DNA from: an uncultured Eubacteriales bacterium
GTDB taxonomy: Bacteria > Bacillota > Clostridia > Oscillospirales > Oscillospiraceae
Assembly (NCBI GenBank): GCA_900556935.1
Contig: USQL01000047.1
Coordinates: forward strand, 1 to 17,717
Length of the DNA: 17,717 nt
Direction of reading: 5' to 3'
The notes below the pieces were generated by a model. It was given only the letters and a program-made list of their open reading frames with translations. It searched no databases and was not told the DNA's origin. This document shows positions 1 through 7,473 of the stretch, in pieces; position 1 is the stretch's first letter; each line of letters begins with the position of its first letter. The position numbers were made by a program, and so were the translations under genes.

Positions 1-243
1 CCCGCCAAGAAGCTCCGCAAGAATGCGGCCAGAGGGGGCGCTGTCGGCGAAGCCGATAAGTTAAGGTGCGATTGCCACCGGCAATCGTAGTGTTTGAATT
101 CGCTGCGCGGAGCACCACCCCCCTTAAGACTCCTCCCGGCCTCAAAACCAACAGAGTTTGTACGATGGCCGCTCGGCGCGGACCCAGCGTTTTCCGTAAG
201 ACAGTACGTAGCTGCTTTTCTTGTACAGGTTAAACGAATAAAA
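1..243. other. Gene-free, hairpin-rich intergenic stretch downstream of glf
   Basis: No convincing gene. Three perfect or near-perfect stem-loops are packed in the first 90 bases: 15-19/24-28 (5 bp, AGAA loop), 42-48/52-58 (7 bp with one G-T pair, GAA loop) and 69-76/80-87 (8 bp, ACC loop). A weaker one is at 102-104/111-113. None is followed by a T-run on the minus strand, so none is a standard intrinsic terminator for glf. The layout (compact G+C hairpins with GAA-type loops beside a G-run) resembles dispersed structured repeats seen between genes in gut Firmicutes. No second copy is present in this window, so that identity is an inference. Bases 142-243 stay open for 33 codons in frame with glf after its stop, but have no start codon or ribosome binding site. 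Confidence 0.5.
15..87. repeat. Cluster of three stem-loops, candidate dispersed intergenic repeat
   Basis: Arms: CCGCA/TGCGG at 15-28, TGTCGGC/GCCGATA at 42-58 (one G-T pair), CGATTGCC/GGCAATCG at 69-87. Three short-looped stems within 73 bases is far more structure than chance. It may be a mobile non-autonomous repeat or an mRNA 3'-end structure for the polysaccharide operon. Copy number cannot be judged here. Confidence 0.4.
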
Positions 244-1359
244 TTATAACTCTTTCGCTGCCGCATTCAAAGCGGCGGCGATGACGGCATCCATGTCGTA
301 GTACTTGTACTCGCCCAGGCGGCCGCCGAAAAGGATATTTTGTTCTTTGTCTGCCAGTGCCTTGTACTTTGCGTACAGGGCGCTGTTTTTTGCGTCGTTG
401 ACGGGGTAATAGGGCTCGTCGCCGGGGTGCCATTCGCTGGAATACTCCCGGCTGATGACGGTTTTCGGGAGGTCATTTCCCGCCTCATCCTTGCCGAAGG
501 TGAACCACTTGTGCTCGATGATGCGGGTGTAGGGGGAGTCCGCGTCGGTGTAATTGACGGCGGCGTTGCCCTGGAAATTGGGGGTGTCCAGGAGTTCCGT
601 CTCAAAGCGGACGGAGCGGTATTCCAGAGTACCTAAGGAATAGGCGAAGTAGGCATCAATGGGGCCGGTGTAGACCACCCGTTCCGCCAAAGCGTCCAAA
701 GCTTTTTTGTCCTGCAAATAGTCCACATTCAGCCGGACCTCAATCCCATCCAGAAGGTTTTCCACAAGCCTTGTGTAGCCGCCCACGGGAATTCCCTGGT
801 AAAGAGCATTGAAGTAGTTATTGTCGAAGGTAAAGCGGACGGGCAGGCGCTTGATAATAAAGCTGGGCAGCTCCGCGCAGGGTCTTCCCCACTGCTTCTG
901 GGTGTAGCCCTTGATGAGCTTTTCGTAGATATCCGTGCCCACCAGAGAGATGGCCTGCTCCTCCAGATTCTTCGGCTCCGTAATCCCAGCGGCGCACCGC
1001 TGCTCCTCAATCTTCGCCCGGGCCTCCTCCGGAGTGACCACGCCCCACATCTTATTGAAGGTATACATATTAAAGGGCAGGGAGTACAGCTCCCCCTTGT
1101 AGTTGGCAACAGGGGAATTGGTAAAGCGGTTGAATTCGGCGAATCGATTCACATAATTCCACACCTCTTTGTTGTTGGTATGGAAAATATGCGCCCCGTA
1201 CCGATGCACATCAATGCCCTCCACCTTCTCGGTGTAGACATTTCCCGCGATATGGTCCCGCTTGTCAAGTACAAGCACTTTCTTCCCGGCATCCGTCGCC
1301 TGCCGGGCGAAGACGGCACCGTAGAGGCCGGCGCCGATGATTAGGTAGTCGTAGGTCAT
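244..1359 (-). CDS. glf: UDP-galactopyranose mutase
   Basis: Interconverts UDP-galactopyranose and UDP-galactofuranose, using reduced FAD as a nucleophile; it supplies the Galf donor in the cytoplasm. The 371-residue product has the usual length for the family. Visible hallmarks are the N-terminal dinucleotide-binding motif GAGLYG at 9-14, YGAHIFH at 54-60, KGYTQKQWG at 150-158 around the substrate-stacking Trp, an Arg at 279, and the C-terminal GGRLGEYKYYDM at 345-356, all typical of bacterial UGM. The start is supported by AGGAGG seven bases upstream. It is the last gene of the operon, 71 nt after the GtrB-like gene, and that gap contains a perfect 10-bp hairpin. Its presence argues that the exported glycan contains galactofuranose. 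No U-tract terminator follows. Identification is very secure. Confidence 0.97.
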   Translation of the reverse strand: MTYDYLIIGAGLYGAVFARQATDAGKKVLVLDKRDHIAGNVYTEKVEGIDVHRYGAHIFHTNNKEVWNYVNRFAEFNRFTNSPVANYKGELYSLPFNMYTFNKMWGVVTPEEARAKIEEQRCAAGITEPKNLEEQAISLVGTDIYEKLIKGYTQKQWGRPCAELPSFIIKRLPVRFTFDNNYFNALYQGIPVGGYTRLVENLLDGIEVRLNVDYLQDKKALDALAERVVYTGPIDAYFAYSLGTLEYRSVRFETELLDTPNFQGNAAVNYTDADSPYTRIIEHKWFTFGKDEAGNDLPKTVISREYSSEWHPGDEPYYPVNDAKNSALYAKYKALADKEQNILFGGRLGEYKYYDMDAVIAAALNAAAKEL

Positions 1360-1386
1360 GGGAAAACCTCCTGGTAGTTATGGTTT

Positions 1387-1410
1387 ATCCCGGCAGAGGA
1401 CTGCCGGGAT
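1387..1410 (-). other. Intercistronic 10-bp hairpin before glf
   Basis: ATCCCGGCAG (1387-1396) pairs perfectly with CTGCCGGGAT (1401-1410) across a 4-nt loop. On the minus strand it is followed by AAACCATAAC rather than a T-run, so termination is unlikely to be efficient. It lies in the longest gap inside the operon (71 nt), just before the glf ribosome binding site. An RNA-processing or 3'-stability element, or a partial attenuator setting glf levels, is possible. Confidence 0.65.
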
Positions 1411-1430
1411 CAGTTACGTGTTCAATACTT

Positions 1431-2396
1431 TTATTCTTCCGCATCAAAGGTCCGTTCGCTGATAATATAGCGAGGTCTTCTCTTGGTCTCCATGTAGATT
1501 TTGCCGATGTACTCGCCAATTACGCCCAGAGAAATCAGCTGCACGCCTGCGACAAAGCAGACAATACAGGTCATGCTTGCCCATCCGGAAACAGAATTTC
1601 CGACGCAGGCCTGGATAATGGCCCAGATTACACCGATAAAGCTCAGCAGCGCCACAAAAACGCCGAAGCCGGTAATCATCCGAAGGGGCTTGACAGACAA
1701 GCTGGTAATCCCGTCAAATGCCAGTGACAGCATCTTAGACAAAGGGTAATGGCTCTCTCCCGCGATTCTCTCGTGGCGCTCATAGGCAACGCTGGTACTC
1801 TTAAAGCCAACCAGAGGTACCATGCCGCGGAGGAAGAGATTCACTTCCTTAAAGTTTGCAAATTCCTTCAGCACCCGGGCGCTCATCAGGCGATAGTCTG
1901 CATGGTTGAAAACCACCTCGGCCCCCATGGCGTTCAGCAACTTGTAGAAGCTCTCTGCCGTAAAGCGCTTGAAGAACGTGTCGGTATCCCGTTTGCTGCG
2001 GACACCGTAAACCACCTCGCAGCCGTTCAAATAGGCATCCACCATGGCATCCATAGCATTGATATCATCCTGCCCATCGCAGTCGATGGAGATGGTGATG
2101 TCGCAGCGGTCCTTGGCCTCCATCAGTCCCGCCAGGACGGCATTCTGGTGCCCCCGGTTTCGGCTCTGGCTGATGCCGATATAATGCGGGTCCTCCTTGG
2201 CAAGGCCGCAGATCAGTTCCCAGGTCTTATCCTTGGAACCGTCATTGACGAACAGCACCCGGCTTTCGTCGCTGATTTTCCCCGCCTTGTGCAGCTGCTG
2301 GATTTTATTCAAAAACATGGGGGCTGTAATTGGAAGCACAGCTTCCTCATTATAGCAGGGAATTACAATGTATAATACCGGATTTTCTCGGGACAT
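1431..2396 (-). CDS. GtrB/DPM-like family 2 glycosyltransferase with two C-terminal membrane helices
   Basis: Probable polyprenyl-phosphate sugar synthase: moves a sugar from a nucleotide donor to undecaprenyl phosphate at the inner face of the membrane. The 321-residue product starts with the GT-A fold: VIPCYNEE at 11-18, NDGSKDKT at 51-58, and SIDCDGQDD at 103-111 where the family has its DxD-type metal site. YERHERIAGESHY at 205-217 matches the acceptor-loop motif of this family. Two membrane helices lie at about 240-263 and 272-296, followed by the basic IGKIYMETKRRPRY segment typical of GtrB, CsbB and YkcC proteins. Start supported by GGAG nine bases upstream; 15 nt after the radical SAM stop. 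It probably feeds the polytopic GT-C-like protein encoded at 3502-5007. The sugar cannot be read from the sequence. Confidence 0.9.
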   Translation of the reverse strand: MSRENPVLYIVIPCYNEEAVLPITAPMFLNKIQQLHKAGKISDESRVLFVNDGSKDKTWELICGLAKEDPHYIGISQSRNRGHQNAVLAGLMEAKDRCDITISIDCDGQDDINAMDAMVDAYLNGCEVVYGVRSKRDTDTFFKRFTAESFYKLLNAMGAEVVFNHADYRLMSARVLKEFANFKEVNLFLRGMVPLVGFKSTSVAYERHERIAGESHYPLSKMLSLAFDGITSLSVKPLRMITGFGVFVALLSFIGVIWAIIQACVGNSVSGWASMTCIVCFVAGVQLISLGVIGEYIGKIYMETKRRPRYIISERTFDAEE

Positions 2397-2411
2397 TCTT
2401 CAACACTCCAT

Positions 2412-3497
2412 TCATTTTCGCACCTTGTTCCAAAGCTCTGAAAAGTACTCCTGATAGTAACCGTCGTAAATCTTCGCTCTTTGGCGGACAGACAACGGTT
2501 TATTTGCATTGCAGAGCTTTGTATTAAAAAATTCTTTCAACTCCGGCTGAAGCCAGTGGGTTCCATCCGTTCTTTCCCGGTCACGGATATCACCATAGCC
2601 GGTCTTTGTTACACCGGGAATCAAGCCCAATGTCATGAACACATGGCCATTATAGCAATGCGCAATTTCGCACTTTCCAATCGGCATCTCAGGGAACGCT
2701 TCGTCCGGGTTTTCAAAAACGTTGCCAAGCGACTTTCCGCAATAGCACTGCGTTGTATAACCGTTGGTTATATTGATGTAACACGACCATTGCCCAGCAT
2801 AGCAGAAGTGCTTCTGCGGAACACCGAAAATAGTCTTCTTAAACCGCCAGAAATCGGAGTTTAGCTGCGACCATACTCTGTCATACTCATCCATGGGCAA
2901 TTCCGTAAGATAATCAATGCCCTCCGTCCGATCATCCCGGGCAATCGTCAAATGAGGAAGCGCCCCAAAATGCTCCATGGAAAACGCTTTCACTTCGTCC
3001 AAGATTGGAATCAGCTCATCTGACGGAACGAGCTCTATATTCACAGAAGCCCCCCCCCGCCAAGCGCGATTTACATTATCCGCAAAGAGTTCCAGAAGTC
3101 CTCTCTTTTTCAGTTCCAGGTAATGGAAAGAACACTTGAATTCCACCCGTTTCAGCACTTCCGGTCCCCATGCCAGAAATTTATCCAGCATACTGCTAAT
3201 AGTCATATTAGACACAATCTCTGCGTAATGTCCTTGCGATACCAGCGCATAAATATATTTGTCGATATCTTTCACCAGCATTGTCTCGCCATCTGCGCAG
3301 AAGTTACAAAAGGCATATCCGCCAATACGTTCCGGACGCAAAGCGTAACCAATCTGTTCCGGGGTATAATGCATCTCAGGTTGAACACCGGTAATGAACT
3401 CCTCTCTCTGGGAAAGATAGCAGTAGTGACAGCGCAAATTGCAGATTGTCATTGGAATCGCAAAAAGGAGCATCTTTTTGATATTCTTTTTCTCCAT
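2412..3497 (-). CDS. Radical SAM protein with SPASM/twitch-like C-terminal cysteines
   Basis: A 361-residue radical S-adenosylmethionine enzyme. The [4Fe-4S]-SAM motif CxxxCxxC is at 19-26 (Cys19, 23, 26, with the usual aromatic before the last Cys). FCADGETML at 66-74 resembles the SAM-binding GGE-type strand. A second set of cysteines at 232, 239, 251, 253, 276 and 281 resembles an auxiliary-cluster (SPASM or twitch) domain, so more than one Fe-S cluster is likely. Start follows AGGAG that overlaps the upstream gene's stop; the intergenic gap is only 4 nt. Its place among glycosyltransferase genes suggests a sugar- or lipid-carrier-modifying reaction such as oxidation, epimerisation or dehydration, but the substrate is unknown. 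The reading frame crosses an uninterrupted run of nine Gs (3050-3058), so one inserted or deleted base would truncate the protein after about 150 residues. Confidence 0.88.
   Translation of the reverse strand: MEKKNIKKMLLFAIPMTICNLRCHYCYLSQREEFITGVQPEMHYTPEQIGYALRPERIGGYAFCNFCADGETMLVKDIDKYIYALVSQGHYAEIVSNMTISSMLDKFLAWGPEVLKRVEFKCSFHYLELKKRGLLELFADNVNRAWRGGASVNIELVPSDELIPILDEVKAFSMEHFGALPHLTIARDDRTEGIDYLTELPMDEYDRVWSQLNSDFWRFKKTIFGVPQKHFCYAGQWSCYINITNGYTTQCYCGKSLGNVFENPDEAFPEMPIGKCEIAHCYNGHVFMTLGLIPGVTKTGYGDIRDRERTDGTHWLQPELKEFFNTKLCNANKPLSVRQRAKIYDGYYQEYFSELWNKVRK
3050..3058 (-). repeat. Nine-base poly-G tract inside the radical SAM gene
   Basis: Nine consecutive Cs on the plus strand are nine Gs on the coding strand, encoding Arg-Gly-Gly-Ala at residues 147-150. 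The frame is intact at this length. Runs this long are prone to slipped-strand mispairing and are a known basis for phase variation of surface-glycan genes in other bacteria. The run itself is observed directly; switching is inferred. Confidence 0.75.
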
Positions 3498-3501
3498 ATC
3501 T

Positions 3502-5007
3502 TCATTCTCCTATTCCAAACAATTCATTTTTATCTTGAGACAGGCAAACAGTAATGTTCATCGGTTCACTTATCTGTCCATGTTTGTACAATGTCTGTGC
3601 CATTCTCTCTCCTAAGTAATTCGCCATTGGCCAGTTATCCGCTGAATTCTGGAAAGCAGGTACATATAAATTCATTTCTTTCAGATGAATCCGGTCTGCT
3701 TCCAGTATTTGCTCATAAAGGTCTTTCGTCATAGCAGTTGCCATTTTTTCAGGCACTCCACTTTGATAAGAGTCTTGAAAAGTCTTTCCTTGTGTGTTGC
3801 AATTGAATATCGCAATACAAAGAATTAATGGCAGGAGTATTTCAACAACGTTAAACCGTTTAAGGACGTAGCAAACCGCATAAAATAGAGCAGCCAGTAG
3901 GAAAAAATAAATAGAAATCTGCACATCTGCACAACTCAAATATCCGGCTAAAGATGTAACTCCGCACAGCAAGACCTGATACAGTGCTGTCACACCCGCA
4001 CAGAGTAAAAAGCGAACTTCTTTACCAAGGAACTTCTTTTCTTCTCTATCTTCTTTACGAATAATCCTATTCACAACACTCCCAATTGTGAGCAAAACTG
4101 TCCCTACCGTAAAGATCATAAAATACTTGTTGATATTCTTTAAGGAGCTATTTAAATAACTTGCTGCATTGCGCACCCCGGTCAGTCCACCTGCTGTACC
4201 CACCGACCCTGCACGACCTCCCTTAAGCTCAAACAAAAGAGACACAAACCAAATGGCAATGGTTCCAACGTATATCGCATTTTGCTTGATGCTTCCCGCC
4301 AACTGGGCTTTTCCTTTTTTCCAAATTGCTTTCCAAATAACGCGCTGTAAAATAACGACCCCGCAATAAGCCACGAGGACAATAGAGCTGAACAGGTTCG
4401 AATAAATTGCAAGATAAATTGCTAATACAAGAATCCCTTTATTCGTCATCGACGACTCTTTCCAGATGTTTGGTGTCTCCTCAAAAAGGATAACCAAAGC
4501 AGCATTCCAGATTGTTGGGATCGTATAATAAAACACGCAGGTCAGATTTCTGGTTAAAAACAAGTATGAATTTCCCTCATAACCGGTTCTAAAAATCCAG
4601 AAATGCGCCGTTAAGAAAAGGGCAGCGCAGACAACCATCTGCTGATTTTCCAAATGAAATGACTTTTTCATGGACCACGAAAAAATTAAAATATAACCAG
4701 CTATGCATACCGAAAATACAAAAGCATACGTTAATGTCATTGCATCCAGATAATCGCCTGTCAGCGGAGTCACAATGAACGCCGCTATTGCTCCAACAAG
4801 CGGCATAAAAATCTCTGGAAATACTCTCGTTGGGTTCCACGCTTTCGCATTTGGGAGAGCATCTCTTGCATATCCAATATACGTCCAGTCATCTCCATCA
4901 AAAACTCCAATTCTATGCATCCGCGTGAAAAATACAAATAAGAAGCTAACCAACGCCATCCCAATCAGAAGCCCAAAAAGCAGGTTATGTTTTCTCTCAC
5001 TCTTCAT
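3502..5007 (-). CDS. Polytopic membrane protein, probable GT-C-type glycosyltransferase
   Basis: A 501-residue integral membrane protein with roughly eleven hydrophobic segments (about 8-28, 66-84, 89-112, 123-138, 155-176, 188-221, 243-260, 294-312, 331-355, 362-384, 388-403) and a soluble tail of about 100 residues. The first predicted outer loop carries the acidic motif FDGDDWTY at 36-43, where GT-C enzymes using lipid-phosphate sugars keep their catalytic or metal-binding Asp residues. No named family can be assigned with certainty. The GtrB-like gene two genes downstream would supply its polyprenyl-phosphate sugar, so the pair fits extracytoplasmic side-group addition. Start supported by AAAGGAG 11 bases upstream. 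It is strikingly AT-rich (one 60-base line inside it is 27% GC). A flippase-like or purely structural role is less likely but not excluded. Confidence 0.75.
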   Translation of the reverse strand: MKSERKHNLLFGLLIGMALVSFLFVFFTRMHRIGVFDGDDWTYIGYARDALPNAKAWNPTRVFPEIFMPLVGAIAAFIVTPLTGDYLDAMTLTYAFVFSVCIAGYILIFSWSMKKSFHLENQQMVVCAALFLTAHFWIFRTGYEGNSYLFLTRNLTCVFYYTIPTIWNAALVILFEETPNIWKESSMTNKGILVLAIYLAIYSNLFSSIVLVAYCGVVILQRVIWKAIWKKGKAQLAGSIKQNAIYVGTIAIWFVSLLFELKGGRAGSVGTAGGLTGVRNAASYLNSSLKNINKYFMIFTVGTVLLTIGSVVNRIIRKEDREEKKFLGKEVRFLLCAGVTALYQVLLCGVTSLAGYLSCADVQISIYFFLLAALFYAVCYVLKRFNVVEILLPLILCIAIFNCNTQGKTFQDSYQSGVPEKMATAMTKDLYEQILEADRIHLKEMNLYVPAFQNSADNWPMANYLGERMAQTLYKHGQISEPMNITVCLSQDKNELFGIGE

Positions 5008-5058
5008 TTTCTTCTTGTCTCCTTTTGTTATTTCTCAACTATGCGCCACATTACATAC

Positions 5059-7473
5059 TTATTCCGAAATTGCAAGCAGCTCCTTTTGAATAGACGGAGA
5101 TTTCACTCTTTCGACCTTCAACGCCATACGAGTCGCTTCTTTTACCCCATCCAGATTACTTCCAAGGAATATAACCCCGTCGGTCCCCTTCAAAAATGCT
5201 TCGTAGTATTCACGAATCTTCTGATTGAAAGAAGACAGCACAACGCAGGGGGTTCCGGTAATAACAGCAAAGATCATCCCATGCAACCGGTCCGTAATGA
5301 CTACCTGGTGCTTTGCAAAGCGCATCAGCTCCTGTCGTACCACCAGTCCACGGATATCCCGGGTCACGTCCTCCAGATGGATGTTGGTCGTATGCTCCAC
5401 ATTTTGGAACATTTTCTCTACCAGGGAGCACAGCATTTCTCGCTGCACCTCGTCCAGGCTGGACTCCCCATCCTCACGTATGCACATCAACGCACCAGAG
5501 CGGGGGAAAGTATACTCGGCTTGCAGCAGATGCACCACATCCGGCATCAGGACAGACTTCACATTCGGAAAATAGGTCCTCGCAAATTCCAGGCTTTCCC
5601 GTCCACGCAGATACATTGTCAAGTCCCGGTGACCATTGTAGGCCCTCTGAGAGTCCCGTAAGGTTTTCCCATCCAAATGTCGGAAGCTGATGGTCTGGGG
5701 GAAGACAATAATCCGATTATTGGGGAACTGCTCAACAATCGTCTGGTGGAATCGTTCCTCCTCCGGGTACACATCTCCAATGTTCCCGCCACCGTTCAGA
5801 AACAAAATATCCTGGGGATTTACAATGGCGTGGAGATATTCTTCCTTTTTCGCATACTCATAGGTAGATATCTCTACCTGGTAATAATCTGGGAACTGGC
5901 TGCTGAGCAGCTGCTGCTCCGCCAATGTGATCGCCGAATCACCAATATTCTGGTGCTCCGCGGTAGCAAGCATGATGGCCTTTTTGCGCTGCCGCAGGTC
6001 GTTGATCTCCCACAAGTATTGCGCACGGGAAAGGCGCTGCTCCATATTCCACAAATCGCCCTCTATTCTCTCCCGGTTGCGTGTTTGTTCCTCTGCCATT
6101 GTCTGCAGGCACCTAGTCATGTTCTGCTCAGACATCTGTATATACTGGGTCATATTTTCATTCATCGCCTGTATGTATTGTGTCAGTTCTTGGTTTGCTA
6201 CCTGCAAAGATTGTATCGATTGCAAAGCCTGACGCACCATTGCTTTTTGATTTCTCGTCTGTATCTTCTGTAGGCGAATCCTTAGAAAAGCTTTTATCCC
6301 ACGCTGGTACAAGTCGCTCTCCCAGCGGAGCAGACGCTCCCGCAAGCGGCTGGATTCCGAAAGCCGGTATCCGACAAAGCGAAGGCACTTTCTCACCAGC
6401 TTATTGAGGATACCCACAGAATGCTCCTCCGTGTTTTCCTCTTTCCCCTGAATATCCGCCTTTGAAATCTGCGAGAATTGTCCGTTCAACAACTTTTGGC
6501 GACACACCACAAAGCGTTCCGGAATATAGGAAGCCTCCCGCAGGCACATTGCAAACAACCTGTTTTCCATCATCTGTTTCAAACACGCTATCTGCTCCTG
6601 ATGACTCTTTCCACTACGCAGAAGCATGTCCTCTATACAGTTCAGGCCGCTGCTAGCACCATAACAATAAAACGCATCCTGTTCCGGTTCCGATAGTGTT
6701 TCCACCGAACCGAGGCTTTTCTCGATTTCCCGCATAAAATACATTTTCAAATCAAATAAATCTTCGCGGTACTTATGACTCAAGGATTCGCTTTCGTTCG
6801 TTTCATTCCCATAATAGTAACCAAACTCGTCCAAAAACACAATGTTTCTACAGGCAGGATAATACTTTAAATTCGTTACAAAGTCCTCACCCAAAGAAAG
6901 ATTATCTGGGAATTTGAGCTCCTGACTTTTCCATAAGGCTACATTATAGAGCTTTGAGCAGGGCCCTTCCAGGAGTGCAGTATACCATATTAGACGCATT
7001 TCCCTCTCTCGAAATTCAGATTGGCTCAAGCAGCAAGGGGATTTCTTTAGCCATGACGACGTTAAATTTATATGTCCTGTCTCTGGCCGTTCAAAGTCCA
7101 GCATCATGGCATCCATAATTACCAGCTGGCTGTCATATTCTTCCGCCAACCGAACCTGTTTTTCCAGTGCGGAAACATCCATGCAATCATCGCTATCCAA
7201 AAACTCCAGGTATTCGCCCTGTACAAACTGCAGTCCGTAATTTCTTGCGCTGCTGACACCGCCATTTTCCTTCGTAAAAACCCGGAACCTGGAGTCCAAA
7301 CGCATATAATTTTTACAGATTTCCAGCGAATCGTCAGAACTGCCGTCGTCTACCAAAATCGCCTCCCAATTGGTATAGGTCTGGCTCAGCAGAGAATTCA
7401 GGCAGTAACCAAGGTATTTTTCCGCATTATACACTGGGACAACAACTGAAACCTTTCCGTTTTGATTCATCAT
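5059..7473 (-). CDS. Fusion: GT2 glycosyltransferase - coiled coil - polysaccharide pyruvyl transferase
   Basis: An 804-residue bifunctional protein. Residues 7-240 are a GT-A family 2 domain: VVVPVYN at 10-16, VDDGSSDDS at 41-49, DSDD at 93-96 and ED at 196-197, close to the EpsJ-type enzymes. Residues 250-400 match nothing I recognise. About 405-485 is a Gln/Met-rich coiled coil containing 11-residue repeats. Residues 498-790 form a polysaccharide pyruvyl transferase domain (CsaB/EpsO/WcaK type): HQNIGDSAIT at 507-516, NGGGNIGD at 560-567 and the signature ITDRLHG at 726-732. It should add a sugar and then a PEP-derived pyruvate ketal to the lipid-linked glycan, at the cytoplasmic face. Its ATGATG start overlaps the upstream stop by 4 nt, implying translational coupling. 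Each end domain alone is well recognised; the fusion is uncommon. Confidence 0.93.
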   Translation of the reverse strand: MMNQNGKVSVVVPVYNAEKYLGYCLNSLLSQTYTNWEAILVDDGSSDDSLEICKNYMRLDSRFRVFTKENGGVSSARNYGLQFVQGEYLEFLDSDDCMDVSALEKQVRLAEEYDSQLVIMDAMMLDFERPETGHINLTSSWLKKSPCCLSQSEFREREMRLIWYTALLEGPCSKLYNVALWKSQELKFPDNLSLGEDFVTNLKYYPACRNIVFLDEFGYYYGNETNESESLSHKYREDLFDLKMYFMREIEKSLGSVETLSEPEQDAFYCYGASSGLNCIEDMLLRSGKSHQEQIACLKQMMENRLFAMCLREASYIPERFVVCRQKLLNGQFSQISKADIQGKEENTEEHSVGILNKLVRKCLRFVGYRLSESSRLRERLLRWESDLYQRGIKAFLRIRLQKIQTRNQKAMVRQALQSIQSLQVANQELTQYIQAMNENMTQYIQMSEQNMTRCLQTMAEEQTRNRERIEGDLWNMEQRLSRAQYLWEINDLRQRKKAIMLATAEHQNIGDSAITLAEQQLLSSQFPDYYQVEISTYEYAKKEEYLHAIVNPQDILFLNGGGNIGDVYPEEERFHQTIVEQFPNNRIIVFPQTISFRHLDGKTLRDSQRAYNGHRDLTMYLRGRESLEFARTYFPNVKSVLMPDVVHLLQAEYTFPRSGALMCIREDGESSLDEVQREMLCSLVEKMFQNVEHTTNIHLEDVTRDIRGLVVRQELMRFAKHQVVITDRLHGMIFAVITGTPCVVLSSFNQKIREYYEAFLKGTDGVIFLGSNLDGVKEATRMALKVERVKSPSIQKELLAISE
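6021..6258 (-). repeat. Hendecad coiled-coil segment in the fusion protein
   Basis: Encodes roughly residues 405-485 of the fusion. Four consecutive 11-residue units are visible at 428-471: QELTQYIQAMN, ENMTQYIQMSE, QNMTRCLQTMA, EEQTRNRERIE. Hydrophobic positions recur with 11-residue (three-turn) spacing, typical of a right-handed or straight coiled coil. It probably oligomerises the enzyme or tethers the two catalytic domains. Confidence 0.65.

Noticed and set aside
142..243. Stop-codon readthrough extension of glf
   Set aside because: The frame is open for 33 codons after TAA, but UGM enzymes normally end where this one does and nothing indicates recoding.
1387..1410. Intrinsic terminator between the GtrB-like gene and glf
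   Set aside because: The hairpin is strong, but the minus-strand sequence after it has no T-run, so I list it only as an intercistronic hairpin.
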